Positions 8,390-18,041 are shown, counted from the stretch's first letter. The stretch: 64,000 nt of DNA from SSC3 sp963769585 (GCA_963769585.1 CAVYMJ010000006.1:992001-1056000), one strand, 5' to 3'. Notes: generated by a model from the letters alone, not told the origin. Translations and numbers: made by a program.

Positions 8390-8552
8390 TCCGGTCCCGG
8401 GAGGGACGCACCACCTCAGCCAGCAGGACGGCCGCGTCGCAGCTCGTACAGCAGAACTCGGTCTCGGCGACCTCGACCAGGATGCGCTCCTCCCCGCAGT
8501 CGGGACACACCGCGGAGATCCCGCCGAGCATCAGGGTTTCCGACGTGTTCAT
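8373..8552 (-). CDS. Small zinc-ribbon protein
   Basis: This 59-aa protein has two CxxC knuckles (CPDC and, 16 residues later, CCTSC), forming a probable zinc ribbon; the rest is acidic or neutral. ATG 8552 has GGAG four bases upstream. It lies antisense between miaA and dapF, with its stop inside the miaA 3' end. Similar short zinc ribbons occur next to dapF in related actinobacteria, but I know of no function. Confidence 0.7.
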   Translation of the reverse strand: MNTSETLMLGGISAVCPDCGEERILVEVAETEFCCTSCDAAVLLAEVVRPSRDRISRAG

Positions 8553-8600
8553 GTCTCCAAGGTGGCATGCGCGCCGCCCGTGCCGACGCAGGCACGCCCG

Positions 8601-8606
8601 TAGGAT
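8601..8606 (+). promoter_or_regulatory. -10 box of dapF (TAGGAT, leaderless)
   Basis: TAGGAT ends six bases before the dapF ATG, with no Shine-Dalgarno between. Confidence 0.6.
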
Positions 8607-8612
8607 TGCGGC

Positions 8613-9419
8613 ATGGCCACCGCGTTCGCCTTCCTCAAGGGTCACGGCACGGAGAACGACTTCATCCTCCTGCCCGACCCTGACGGCAGCGTGCACCCGG
8701 ATCTCTCGCCCGACCTGGTGCGGGCGCTGTGCGACCGACGCTCCGGCCTCGGTGCCGACGGGGTGCTGCGCGCTGTGCGTCAGGACGGCCGGTGGTTCAT
8801 GGACTACCGCAACTCCGACGGCTCGCTGAGCGAGATGTGCGGCAACGGCATCCGGGTCTTCGCGCGCTACCTCCTCGAGTACGAGGGCGAGTCGAGCCCG
8901 CTCGAGATCGCCACCCGCGCCGGCGTCAAGACCGTCTCCGTGGACGGCGATCTGGTCACCGCGGACATGGGCCGTCCTGCCGTCCTGGGCGAGACGAAGG
9001 TGAGCGCCCAGGGGCACACCTGGCCCGCGGCGCACATCAGCATGGGCAACCCGCACGCAGTCGCCTTCGTCGAGTCGCTGGAGGACCCGGGGCCGCTGCT
9101 CGTGGCCCCCGACTACGACCAGTCCGTTTATCCCGAGGGAGTCAACATCGAGTTCGTCGTACGGCGCGGCGAGCGGCATGTGGCGCTGCGGGTGCACGAG
9201 CGCGGCTCGGGTGAGACCCGCTCCTGCGGAACCGGCGCCTGCGCGGCGATGGTGGCCAGTGCGCTGGCCGACGGCGCCGGCCCGGGGGCGGCCTACCGGG
9301 TCGACGTGCCCGGGGGGACGCTTCAGGTTGAGTGGACCGACGACGACCGGGTCCTGCTGACCGGCCCAGCGGTGCTCGTCGCGCACGGCAGCGTGGCGAG
9401 AAACTGGTTCGCCAGGTAA
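8613..9419 (+). CDS. dapF: Diaminopimelate epimerase
   Basis: DapF interconverts LL- and meso-diaminopimelate, supplying lysine and peptidoglycan cross-links. The 268-aa protein carries both catalytic cysteines in their motifs, Cys76 in MCGNGIRVFARYL and Cys205 in SCGTGACA, plus the N-terminal GHGTENDF that binds substrate. The length is normal. The transcript is probably leaderless. hflX begins 28 bases after the stop and may be co-transcribed. Confidence 0.95.
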   Translation: MATAFAFLKGHGTENDFILLPDPDGSVHPDLSPDLVRALCDRRSGLGADGVLRAVRQDGRWFMDYRNSDGSLSEMCGNGIRVFARYLLEYEGESSPLEIATRAGVKTVSVDGDLVTADMGRPAVLGETKVSAQGHTWPAAHISMGNPHAVAFVESLEDPGPLLVAPDYDQSVYPEGVNIEFVVRRGERHVALRVHERGSGETRSCGTGACAAMVASALADGAGPGAAYRVDVPGGTLQVEWTDDDRVLLTGPAVLVAHGSVARNWFAR

Positions 9420-9447
9420 CCGACCGCGTGCGACCCTTGACAGTGAG

Positions 9448-10950
9448 ATGACGAGCAACCACGAAGCATTCCGGCCCGACGAGGACCTCCCCGAGCCCGA
9501 CGACGACTTCGAGAGCGGCTACCTCGACCCCGACGCGCAGCAGATCGACGACCTCGACCCGGAGGAAGGCACCACCGGCGACTGGGACCTGGAGGAGCGG
9601 TACGCGCTCCGGCGGGTCGCTGGCCTCTCCACGGAGCTGGAGGACATCTCCGAGGTCGAGTACCGCCAGCTCAGGCTGGAGCGAGTGGTCCTGGTCGGGG
9701 TGTGGACCGAGGGGTCGGTCGACGACGCTGAGAACTCGATGGCCGAGCTGGCGGCGCTGGCCGAGACGGCCGGCTCCGAGGTCCTCGAGGCCCTCTACCA
9801 ACGCAGGCAGAAGCCTGACCCGGCCACCTTCATCGGGCGCGGCAAGGTCGAAGGGCTGCGCGAGATCGTGCAGCACACGGGCGCCGACACGGTGATCTTC
9901 GACGGCGAGCTGGCACCCAGCCAGCTGAGGAACCTCGAGGACAAGGTCAAGGTCAAGGTCGTCGACCGGACCGCGCTGATCCTCGACATCTTCGCCCAGC
10001 ACGCGAAGTCCAAAGAGGGCCAGGCCCAGGTCGAGCTCGCCCAGCTCAGCTACATGAAGCAGCGCCTGCGTGGCTGGGGCGGCAACCTGTCCCGTCAGGC
10101 CGGTGGACGCGTCGGCTCCCAGGGTGGCGGTATCGGTGGCCGTGGTCCGGGCGAGACCAAGATCGAGACCGACCGTCGTCGGATCAACACCAAGATCGCC
10201 AAGCTACGTGCCGAGCTCAAGCACATGCGCACCACGCGGGACACCAAGCGAGCCGAGCGGCAGCGCAACGCCATCCCGGCCGTGGCCATCGCCGGCTACA
10301 CCAACGCAGGGAAGTCCTCGCTGCTCAACCGGCTGACCGGAGCCGGGGTGCTCGTCGAGGACGCACTCTTCGCCACGCTCGACCCCACCACCCGGCGCAC
10401 CCAGACCGACGACGGCCGGGTGTACACGCTGTCGGACACCGTCGGTTTCGTCCGCCACCTTCCGCACCAGCTCGTCGAGGCGTTCCGCTCGACCCTGGAG
10501 GAGGTGGCCGACTCGGACCTGATCGTGCACGTGGTGGACGGCTCCCACGCCGACCCCGAAGGTCAGCTCGCTGCGGTCCGCGAGGTCTTCGCCGAGATCG
10601 GCGCCGACAAGGTTCCCGAGCTCGTAGTCATCAACAAGGCCGACGCGGCCGACCCGCTGGTCATCGCCCGTCTCCGTCAGCGCGAGCCGCATTCGGTGGT
10701 GGTCTCTGCCAGGACGGGCGAGGGGATCGATGACGTGATACGTGCCATCGAGGCCGACCTGCCCCGCCCCGGCGTACCGTTCGAGGCGCTGCTGCCCTAC
10801 GACCGCGGTGACCTGCTCAACCGCATCCATACCAGCGGTGAGGTGGAAGAGATCGAGCACACCGGGGACGGCACGCTGGTGCGCGGCCGGGTCAACCCGG
10901 ATCTGGCCGGTGAGCTGGCGCCGTACCTGATCGCGTCGTCGAAGGCCTGA
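9448..10950 (+). CDS. hflX: GTPase HflX, ribosome-associated
   Basis: HflX is a GTPase that binds the 50S subunit and splits or rescues stalled ribosomes. The 500-aa protein has an acidic N-terminal extension of about 60 residues, the HflX domain (FIGRGKVEGLREIV), the glycine-rich linker SQGGGIGGRGPGETKIE, and a G domain starting at GYTNAGKSS (residue 283). G3 DTVGFVRHLP and G4 NKAD follow. The acidic extension is common in actinobacterial HflX. It begins 28 bp after dapF. Confidence 0.95.
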   Translation: MTSNHEAFRPDEDLPEPDDDFESGYLDPDAQQIDDLDPEEGTTGDWDLEERYALRRVAGLSTELEDISEVEYRQLRLERVVLVGVWTEGSVDDAENSMAELAALAETAGSEVLEALYQRRQKPDPATFIGRGKVEGLREIVQHTGADTVIFDGELAPSQLRNLEDKVKVKVVDRTALILDIFAQHAKSKEGQAQVELAQLSYMKQRLRGWGGNLSRQAGGRVGSQGGGIGGRGPGETKIETDRRRINTKIAKLRAELKHMRTTRDTKRAERQRNAIPAVAIAGYTNAGKSSLLNRLTGAGVLVEDALFATLDPTTRRTQTDDGRVYTLSDTVGFVRHLPHQLVEAFRSTLEEVADSDLIVHVVDGSHADPEGQLAAVREVFAEIGADKVPELVVINKADAADPLVIARLRQREPHSVVVSARTGEGIDDVIRAIEADLPRPGVPFEALLPYDRGDLLNRIHTSGEVEEIEHTGDGTLVRGRVNPDLAGELAPYLIASSKA

Positions 10951-11039
10951 CCCTGACGGTCAGCCTGCAGCACACCGACCGTATGACGCTCTGGAGCAAG
11001 GAAAACTGCCGCCTCACCACCAACGGGGCGCGCAGCCCC

Positions 11040-11045
11040 TAGGCT
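11040..11045 (+). promoter_or_regulatory. -10 box of the DUF2207 gene (TAGGCT, leaderless)
   Basis: TAGGCT ends seven bases before ATG 11053. Confidence 0.6.
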
Positions 11046-11052
11046 CCTGCCC

Positions 11053-12858
11053 ATGGCGCGCAAGACCTTGGGGTCCATCTCGGTCACCCTGATGACGGTG
11101 GTGGCGACGGTGGCCGCGAGCGCGGCGTTGCTGTGGCCGACGGTCGCCTACGTCGTCCCGCAGCCCGGCTCCACCAGCCCTGACCCGGTCACGATCACCG
11201 ACTACAAGGCGGACTTCCGGGTGGAGGCCGACGGTCGCCTGATCGCCGTCGAGACCCTGACCGCTTCGTTTCCCCCGGCTCGGCACGGCATCTTCCGTTT
11301 CTGGGAGGTCACCCCGCCATGGGACTCGCACACCAGGCTGATCCCCAAGAACATCAAGGTCACCCTCGACGGTCAACCTGAGGACGTCGCGCTGCTGTGG
11401 GAGCGCGGCCGGAAGTACCGGGTCGCGAAGATCGGCAGCGCCGACCGCTTCGTCGGCATGGGCGAGCACGTCTACCAGATCAGCTACACGGTGGACGGTG
11501 CGCTGGCACCCACGAGTGCGGGAGCGGCTCAGGGGGAGTCGGGCAGCTGGGCGTCCGACAGCCACAGGTCGGTCTTCTACTGGGATGTCATCGCCGGCGG
11601 TTGGCAGATGCAGATCGACCAGTCCGAGGTCCGCATCACTCTGCCCGTCAAGTCCGACAAGGTGCAGTGCACCTATGGCTTCGACTCGCGTGGGGTCTGC
11701 AAGGTCACCGGCGGCGGAACCGACGGAATCCGGGTGACCACCGGGCTCCTCGGCCCGCGCACCCCGGTCACGGTGCGGATCGCCCAGGACATTCCCACTC
11801 CCGACCAGGTGAAGCTGCCCTGGCCACCGCTGTACGACGGGGTGCTAGGTCACTCCCTGCCGCTGGCCGCGATCATCGCGCTGCTTGCCCTGCTCGGCCT
11901 GGCCGTGGGTCGGCTGTGGGAGTGGCGCACCCGGGAGAACCCTCCCGGGTACCCGGTCAGCTACGAGCCACCGCGTGGCCTGGGTCCGGTGCAGTCGTAC
12001 TACGTGATGAACGAGCGGGTGCCCCCCAATGCGCTGATCGCCACGCTGCTGTACCAGGCAGAGCGCGGTCTCACGAAGCTGACTCAGGCCGACGACGGCA
12101 ACTGGGTGATCGAGGGCAAGGGCGGCGACTGGGATGCCGTCGACGTCGTGACGCGCGAGGTCGGACAGTCACTGGGGGTCATCCAGCAGGGCGGCGTCTT
12201 CCACGCGAACGGCAGCGTCTCGGCGGGTCAGACCCTCTCCAGTGTCGGCACCACCGTCGGGACCTCGGTGAAGCGCTGGGCGCAACAGGACGGCCTCCTC
12301 GCCGGACACGGCAGCGAGCGGACGGGTCGGGTGCTCGTGCTCCTGGCCGGGGTGCTCGCCGCGGTGCTGGTCTTCTTCCGGCCCGGCGGCCTGACGCTGT
12401 GGGCGATGCCGTTCGCTGCGTTCGCCATCGGGGGCATCGGGATGCTGCGCCAAGGGGTGGGCACCAGGCGCACCGCGGCCGGCCGCGACCAGTGGTCCCG
12501 TGCTGGCGGGTTCTACCGGTTGTTGTCCACCACCTCGGCGCAGGACCGGTTCGACTTCAGCGCGCACAAGGAGCTCTACACGGCGTACATCCCGTTCGCC
12601 GTCGTCTTCGACTGCGCGGACAAGTGGGCTCAGAAGTACCAGCTCTCCACCGGTGAGATCCCGCCGCAGCCGAGCTGGTACGTCGGCCCGGCGCCGACCC
12701 ACGGCGTCTGGGGTTCCCCCTCGAGCTTCGCCAGCTTCGAGTCCTCGCTGCGTTCCTCCATCGGGGCCTACGAGGCCACCCAGTCGTCGTCATCCTCAAG
12801 TGGCGGCGGCTTCAGTGGCGGGGGCGGCGGCGGGGGCGGCGGCGGCGGATCGTGGTAG
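11053..12858 (+). CDS. DUF2207 domain membrane protein
   Basis: This 601-aa protein belongs to the DUF2207 family. An N-terminal signal/anchor is followed by an extracellular beta-rich domain (ITDYKADFRVEADG then a Trp-rich region), a membrane segment near residue 275, a cytoplasmic portion (PPRGLGPVQSYYVM), two further membrane segments near residues 425-460, and a C-terminal tail of Ser then a Gly run ending in GSW. The gene sits directly ahead of lemA, the usual partner of DUF2207. Function is unknown; the pair is thought to act at the cell envelope. Confidence 0.85.
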   Translation: MARKTLGSISVTLMTVVATVAASAALLWPTVAYVVPQPGSTSPDPVTITDYKADFRVEADGRLIAVETLTASFPPARHGIFRFWEVTPPWDSHTRLIPKNIKVTLDGQPEDVALLWERGRKYRVAKIGSADRFVGMGEHVYQISYTVDGALAPTSAGAAQGESGSWASDSHRSVFYWDVIAGGWQMQIDQSEVRITLPVKSDKVQCTYGFDSRGVCKVTGGGTDGIRVTTGLLGPRTPVTVRIAQDIPTPDQVKLPWPPLYDGVLGHSLPLAAIIALLALLGLAVGRLWEWRTRENPPGYPVSYEPPRGLGPVQSYYVMNERVPPNALIATLLYQAERGLTKLTQADDGNWVIEGKGGDWDAVDVVTREVGQSLGVIQQGGVFHANGSVSAGQTLSSVGTTVGTSVKRWAQQDGLLAGHGSERTGRVLVLLAGVLAAVLVFFRPGGLTLWAMPFAAFAIGGIGMLRQGVGTRRTAAGRDQWSRAGGFYRLLSTTSAQDRFDFSAHKELYTAYIPFAVVFDCADKWAQKYQLSTGEIPPQPSWYVGPAPTHGVWGSPSSFASFESSLRSSIGAYEATQSSSSSSGGGFSGGGGGGGGGGGSW

Positions 12859-12886
12859 CAATGAGTCAGACAACCTAGGGAGTGGC

Positions 12887-13447
12887 ATGGTCATCACCAT
12901 CGTCGTCATCGTCGTCCTGGTCCTACTGGGACTCTTCTTCATCGTCGGCTTCAACCGGCTTCGCACGCAGGACGTCGCCGTCAACGAGGCCCTGGGTGGC
13001 ATCGACGTACAGCTGACCCGTCGTGCGGACCTGATCCCGAACCTGGTGAACACCGTCAAGGGCTACGCCACTCACGAGAAGGGCGTCTTCGAGGCGGTCA
13101 CCGAGGCTCGTGCGGGCGTGCAGAAGGCCGCCAAGGACGGCACGGTCGAGCAGAAGGCTGCTGCGCAGGCCGTCTTGGACAAGGCGATCTTCAACGTGCT
13201 CGCGGTGGCCGAGGCCTACCCGGAGCTGAAGGCGTCGGCCAACTTCCTGGAGCTGCAGGCCGCGCTGACCGAGACCGAGAACCAGCTCTCGTTCGCTCGC
13301 CAGTTCTACAACGACGCGGCGGCCACGTTGAACACCTCGGTCTCCACGATTCCGTGGATGTTCTTCTCGGGCATCGCGGGCGTCGGCAAGAAGGCGTTCT
13401 ACGAGGCGCCCGAGACGGCACAGGCACCACCGACGGTCCAGTTCTAG
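12887..13447 (+). CDS. lemA: LemA family protein
   Basis: This 186-aa protein has one N-terminal membrane helix (residues 2-22) and then the family signature FNRLRTQDVAVNEALGGIDVQ with RRADLIPNLV. The remainder forms long helices exposed at the membrane. ATG 12887 is preceded by GGGAGT and starts 28 bases after the DUF2207 gene, so the two are probably one operon. LemA function is not established. Confidence 0.93.
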   Translation: MVITIVVIVVLVLLGLFFIVGFNRLRTQDVAVNEALGGIDVQLTRRADLIPNLVNTVKGYATHEKGVFEAVTEARAGVQKAAKDGTVEQKAAAQAVLDKAIFNVLAVAEAYPELKASANFLELQAALTETENQLSFARQFYNDAAATLNTSVSTIPWMFFSGIAGVGKKAFYEAPETAQAPPTVQF

Positions 13448-13476
13448 CCGGAGCCGGCGCTGTCGGTCCCTGCGGC

Positions 13477-13482
13477 TAGGGT
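13477..13482 (+). promoter_or_regulatory. -10 box of the DinG-like helicase gene (TAGGGT, leaderless)
   Basis: TAGGGT ends six bases before GTG 13489. Confidence 0.55.
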
Positions 13483-13488
13483 TCGGGG

Positions 13489-15432
13489 GTGTCTGACGTT
13501 CCAGCCCCCTCGGTCAAGGACGTCCTCGGTGCCGCGGTGGCCGCCCTCGGTGGGCAGGAGCGCCCGGGCCAGATCCAGATGGCGGAAGCCGTCGCTCAGG
13601 CCTTGACGTCGGGGGAGCACCTGCTCGTCCAGGCCGGTACGGGCACCGGGAAGTCCCTGGCCTACCTCGTCCCCGCCCTGCTCCACGGGGAGCGGGTCGT
13701 GGTGTCGACTGCCACGCTGGCGCTGCAGCACCAGCTGGTCGAGCGGGACATCCCGGCGCTGCTCGAGGCGGCCGCGGACGTACTGCACCGCACCCCGTCG
13801 TACGCGGTGCTCAAGGGGCGTTCAAACTACGCCTGCCTGCACCGGGTCCGCGAGGGTGTTCCGGACGACCAAGGCACGCTGGTCGACATACCTGAGGGGT
13901 CGCTCGGGGCCGAGGTGGTTGCCCTGCGAACCTGGGCGGAGGAACAGGCCGCCGCGCCCGGGTCTGGCGACCGTGACTCCGCACCCCGGCACACCGACCG
14001 GTCCTGGCGCGCGGTGTCGGTCTCGCATCGCGAGTGTTTGGGTGCCGCACGCTGCCCCTTCGGCGTGGAGTGCTTCGCCGAGCGGGCGCGGGACAAGGCG
14101 GCCCGGTCGGAGCTGGTCGTGACCAACCACTCGCTTCTGGCGATCGACGCCATCGAGGGGGTCCCGATGATTCCCGAGTACGACGCCGTCGTGATCGACG
14201 AGGCCCACGAGCTGGTCGCCCGGGCGACCCAGGCCGCCACCGACGAGCTCTCGGTCACCGAGATCGAGCGGGCCGTTCGCCGCTGCGCGCGGCACCTGAC
14301 CGAGAACGAGCCCGCTGAGAACCTCGCCGACGCGTCCGAGGCGCTTCGCGACGCGATCACGGCTCTGCCGGCGGGCCGTCTCGACGAGCTCGCCACCGGC
14401 CTGTCGGAGGCTCTGGCCCTGGTCCGCGACTCAGCACGCGCGGCGGTCTCCGCCTTTCCCAAGGAGTCCTCCGAGGCGCCGGACCCGGGACTGCAGCAGG
14501 CCAAGGGCTGGGTGCAGGAGATCTTCAAGACGGCCGAGCGGATGGCCGCCTTCTCCGAGCGCGATGTGCTCTGGGTGGCCGAGCGGGACTCCTCGCGCGG
14601 TGGCAACCTGCTCTGCGTCGCGCCGCTCCAGGTCTGGGGGCCCTTGCGCGATCGGTTGCTTGCGGAGAAGACGGTCGTCTTCACCAGTGCGACTCTCAAG
14701 CTCGGCGGCGACTTCGCCGCGGTGGCTCGCTCTCTTGGGCTGCGCCCTGACGACGACGAGCAGCCGTGGCAGGGGATCGACGTCGGGTCGCCGTTCGACT
14801 ACGCCAACCAGGGGATCCTCTACGTCGCCGCTCATCTGCCGAGACCGGGGCGCGACGGCATGGCTGCGGAGATGGTCGACGAGATCGTCGACCTCGTCGA
14901 CGCGGCGAACGGTCGTACCCTCGGGCTCTTCTCCAGCCGGCGGGCTGCTCAGACGGCTGCCGAAGCAGTCCGCGAACGGCTGCCGCACCTGACGATCCTC
15001 GCCCAGGGCGAGGCCCAGCTTCCGGAGCTGCAGAGGCTCTTCGTCGAAGATCCGCACGCCTGTCTCTTCGGCACCTTGAGCCTGTGGCAGGGGCTCGACG
15101 TACCAGGGGACACTTGCCAGCTGGTGATGATCGACCGCATCCCCTTCCCACGGCCTGACGACCCCTTGATGTCGGCCCGGCAGCGCGCCGCCGACAAAGC
15201 CGGTGGGAACGGCTTCATGGAGGTTGCCGCCACCCACGCCGCGCTGCTGCTGGCCCAGGGGAGCGGTCGGCTGATCCGCACGACCGAGGACCGCGGCGTT
15301 GTCGCCGTCCTCGACGAACGCCTGGCCAGTGCCCGCTACGGGCGCTTCCTGCTCGCGTCGCTGCCGCCCATGTGGCGTACGACGGACCGGGCCGTCGTAC
15401 TCAGTGCCCTGAAGCGACTCGCCGCGCCCTGA
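13489..15432 (+). CDS. DinG/YoaA-type ATP-dependent DNA helicase (XPD-like, 4Fe-4S)
   Basis: This 647-aa superfamily-2 helicase has Q-motif-like RPGQIQMAEAV, Walker A GTGTGKSLAYLVPAL (about residues 49-63) and DEAH box VIDEAHELV. Four cysteines lie between them (one in YACLHR, then ECLGAARCPFGVEC), spaced like the 4Fe-4S cluster of XPD/DinG enzymes. The C-terminal half holds LWQGLDVPGD and QGSGRLIRT (motif VI). It probably unwinds damaged or R-looped DNA in the cytoplasm. GTG 13489 follows a TAGGGT box. The stop is one base from the stop of the convergent metalloprotease. Confidence 0.9.
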   Translation: MSDVPAPSVKDVLGAAVAALGGQERPGQIQMAEAVAQALTSGEHLLVQAGTGTGKSLAYLVPALLHGERVVVSTATLALQHQLVERDIPALLEAAADVLHRTPSYAVLKGRSNYACLHRVREGVPDDQGTLVDIPEGSLGAEVVALRTWAEEQAAAPGSGDRDSAPRHTDRSWRAVSVSHRECLGAARCPFGVECFAERARDKAARSELVVTNHSLLAIDAIEGVPMIPEYDAVVIDEAHELVARATQAATDELSVTEIERAVRRCARHLTENEPAENLADASEALRDAITALPAGRLDELATGLSEALALVRDSARAAVSAFPKESSEAPDPGLQQAKGWVQEIFKTAERMAAFSERDVLWVAERDSSRGGNLLCVAPLQVWGPLRDRLLAEKTVVFTSATLKLGGDFAAVARSLGLRPDDDEQPWQGIDVGSPFDYANQGILYVAAHLPRPGRDGMAAEMVDEIVDLVDAANGRTLGLFSSRRAAQTAAEAVRERLPHLTILAQGEAQLPELQRLFVEDPHACLFGTLSLWQGLDVPGDTCQLVMIDRIPFPRPDDPLMSARQRAADKAGGNGFMEVAATHAALLLAQGSGRLIRTTEDRGVVAVLDERLASARYGRFLLASLPPMWRTTDRAVVLSALKRLAAP

Positions 15433-15433
15433 C

Positions 15434-17050
15434 TCAGGGAATGGCCGAGGTGGTCACTACCGCACCCTGGGCGTCATCTTTCGAGGCGCCTTGGCAGGCG
15501 AGATAGCTCTGCTGCCAGCAGGTGTACCGGATGCTGGTGTTGGTGAGGGTGACCGTCGCGTACGCGAAGTCAGCCGACGAGAACGGCCGGTCCAAGGACC
15601 CACGTCCGTCCGGCTGGAGGGTGATGCGTTCGCGGATCGGCGGCCCGACCTTCGGGACCCGGGTCAGGGTCGCTGCCGCGCCGCGCAGCACGTCGCCCAG
15701 ATCGACGTCGACGTGCAGGGTCGAGTACCCGTCGGCCGGGAGCAGCTTGGCGCTGGCGTTGGTCAGATGGTCCAGGGAGATCTCGCCGGGGGTCGTCGCA
15801 CAGATCGGGTTCGGGCACGACTTGATCACCGGCGACGCCGGGAACGCGGCACCTTCGGAGTAGAACGACCGGGGGAGCAGGTTGACCGCGCCGTACTCTG
15901 CGAAGGCGTCCGAGAAGCTCGACGACCGAGCTCGCAGCACGCTCTCGATGGCCTGGGTGGAGTACTGGCCAGGCTTCGAGGGCGAGGAGTTGTCCGCATA
16001 CCTCCAGATGGCACGGACGATCCGCGGCATCCCGCCATGCTTTGCCGGGTACTTCTCGCCGAGGTACTGGAAGAAGCTCCAGACGCCGTACTGCGGGTAG
16101 TTCCACCCGTCGAACACGTCGAGAGGCACGTCGGGCCTGGTGTGCGGGCTGTTACGCCTGAGGAACTGCCGGTTGTCGTTGATCGCGTCGAAGACCTGGT
16201 CCTCGATCCAGGTGGCGGTGCCCTCGAGCAGCCAGCTGTCCTCGAACCAGTCATAGGAGTACTGCACCGCGTGGAAGAACTCGTGCGCCAAGGTCACTCT
16301 CAGTGCCTTGAGGGGTCGGGTCCGGAACTCGCGGCGTGAGAAGTCGTTGTCGATGACGCAGTACGCCGAGACCGAGCGCTCCCCGCGCTGCCCTCGCGGG
16401 TCGTCGCTGGTACAGAACCCGTAGAGGCCGTTGTCGCCGAGGTTGGCCAAGTAGATGTCGAGCTTCCTGTTGGGGCCGTGGTTCTTGGAGTTGCGGTCCG
16501 ACCGGGGCGCCCGATAGCCGGCCTGGGTGACCTCGCGGTCCCACACCTTCTCGGCGTTCCTGCTGGTGGTTTCGACCCACTCAGGGATGCGATCCCGGTC
16601 ACGGCTGTCGTGAAGGGGTGGCTTGTCCTCGCCCTTGGTCACCCAGTGCACGCAAACGTGCTTGCTGCAGTAGTGCTTGGACTTGGTCCGGTACCTCTCG
16701 CCCACGTAGGTTGCGCCGCCCGTCGGTCTGGCCAACAGCCTGTCGGCGGCTGCCCGGTCACGTGCACTCAGCTCTGAGCGACGAAAGCTGAGCTCGCGGA
16801 GCATCAGGGTCAGATCCCTGCCGTCCGGGCGGGCCGTCGCGCGCGCGTCCACCGCGGCCGTGCCGGTGAGCGCAGTCTCCGCCTGGGCGAGCAGGCTGGC
16901 GGCGGAGCGTGGCGTCTGGCTGCCGTGGGGTCCGGCGGTCGGCTCACGGAGCTCCGCGGTGCTGTTGGCCGAGGCGCTGTCGGCGTAGAGCGGCAGGGCG
17001 ACAACCAGGGCCGACGAGACGACCAGGGCTGCGAATTGCTGGAGACGCAC
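15434..17050 (-). CDS. Secreted zinc metalloprotease-like protein (MXAN_6640-type)
   Basis: This 538-aa protein has an N-terminal Sec signal (hydrophobic AALVVSSALVVALPL then ASA), so it should be exported. The centre has HEFFHAVQY with zinc ligands His256 and His260 and Glu257, followed by WLLEGTATWIEDQ, which resembles the MXAN_6640 putative metalloprotease group. The C-terminal ~150 residues look beta-rich with paired cysteines. I choose GTG 17050 because GGGGAGG lies just upstream; an upstream ATG would add 29 residues before the signal. Substrate unknown. Confidence 0.75.
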   Translation of the reverse strand: MRLQQFAALVVSSALVVALPLYADSASANSTAELREPTAGPHGSQTPRSAASLLAQAETALTGTAAVDARATARPDGRDLTLMLRELSFRRSELSARDRAAADRLLARPTGGATYVGERYRTKSKHYCSKHVCVHWVTKGEDKPPLHDSRDRDRIPEWVETTSRNAEKVWDREVTQAGYRAPRSDRNSKNHGPNRKLDIYLANLGDNGLYGFCTSDDPRGQRGERSVSAYCVIDNDFSRREFRTRPLKALRVTLAHEFFHAVQYSYDWFEDSWLLEGTATWIEDQVFDAINDNRQFLRRNSPHTRPDVPLDVFDGWNYPQYGVWSFFQYLGEKYPAKHGGMPRIVRAIWRYADNSSPSKPGQYSTQAIESVLRARSSSFSDAFAEYGAVNLLPRSFYSEGAAFPASPVIKSCPNPICATTPGEISLDHLTNASAKLLPADGYSTLHVDVDLGDVLRGAAATLTRVPKVGPPIRERITLQPDGRGSLDRPFSSADFAYATVTLTNTSIRYTCWQQSYLACQGASKDDAQGAVVTTSAIP

Positions 17051-17170
17051 GGGTTCCTCCCCGTCAGCGGACCCGCTAAGGCGGTGAGGTATCAGAGTAA
17101 AGGGGACACAAGGCCCCGTGCACATTGGATCCCACAACCGGCTTCCCGGGCGTCGACTACCGGGTCCGTC

Positions 17171-17890
17171 CTACATGCGACGCAGGACCGTCGTCACCTT
17201 GCCGAGGATCGTCGCGTGGGTGCCGTCAATCGGGTCGTAGGCGTCGTTGTGCGGCAGCAGCCAGACCTTGCCGTCCTTGCGCTGGAACGTCTTCACAGTC
17301 GCCTCCCCGTCGAGCATCGCTGCCACGACCTCACCGTTCTCCGCGGAGGGCTGCTGGCGTACGACGACATAGTCGCCGCTGCAGATCGCGGCGTCGATCA
17401 TGGAGTCACCCACGACCTCGAGAAGGAAGAGCTGACCGTCACCGACCAGGCTCTTGGGAAGCGGGAAGATCTCCTCGACCCGCTCCTCGGCCAGGATCGG
17501 GCCGCCTGCGGCAATCCGCCCGACCAGCGGGACGTACGTCGGGGTCGGTGCACTGTCAGCGATCAAGGTCTCGTCGACCGACGCCTCGTCGGGATTGAAC
17601 ACCGACAAGGCGCGTGGCCGGTGCGGGTCACGCTTGAGGAAGCCCTTCTCCTCGAGCGTGCGGAGTTGGTGCGCCACCGAGGACGACGACGTCAGTCCGA
17701 CCCGCTCGCCGATCTCGCGCATGCTCGGCGGATAGCCGCGCGCCTCGATCGACTCCTTGATCACCGTGAGAACCCGCTGCTGCCGCGGGGTGAGGCCGGT
17801 GGCGTCGGGAGGACCGTCGGGGAGCTCGGAGACGCTGCCCTGCCTGGTCGCGCTCCGGGGCCCGCCCGTCGGTGGGGTGCGAGTCGCCAT
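17171..17890 (-). CDS. lexA: LexA repressor
   Basis: LexA represses the SOS regulon and cleaves itself when RecA filaments form. The 239-aa protein has an N-terminal winged helix (MREIGERVGLTSSSSVAHQ), the Ala-Gly cleavage site in GRIAAGGP, catalytic Ser in GDSMIDA and catalytic Lys in ATVKTF. I start at the second ATG (17890), which has AAAGG seven bases upstream; the first ATG (17896) is too close to it. Several SOS boxes lie upstream (17984-18101), so it is probably autoregulated together with the divergent LysM gene, an arrangement shared with mycobacteria and corynebacteria. Confidence 0.95.
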   Translation of the reverse strand: MATRTPPTGGPRSATRQGSVSELPDGPPDATGLTPRQQRVLTVIKESIEARGYPPSMREIGERVGLTSSSSVAHQLRTLEEKGFLKRDPHRPRALSVFNPDEASVDETLIADSAPTPTYVPLVGRIAAGGPILAEERVEEIFPLPKSLVGDGQLFLLEVVGDSMIDAAICSGDYVVVRQQPSAENGEVVAAMLDGEATVKTFQRKDGKVWLLPHNDAYDPIDGTHATILGKVTTVLRRM

Positions 17891-17983
17891 GTCCATGCCT
17901 TTCCGGCCAGTGGTGATGCGGGTGATGAGTCCGGGAGCCGCGAGGGATCCCGTGGTGCCAAGTTAGTCCCGACGGAGCGATTG

Positions 17984-18001
17984 TTCAAACATGTGTTCGA
18001 A
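17984..18001. promoter_or_regulatory. SOS box 1 (LexA operator)
   Basis: TTCAAAC-ATGT-GTTCGAA differs by one base from a perfect inverted repeat of the actinobacterial TCGAAC-N4-GTTCGA operator. It is the box nearest lexA and should control it. Confidence 0.88.
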
Positions 18002-18041
18002 CGGGCGTGTCGCTCTCGGGCGGTCGGGCGGCGACGCGCCG

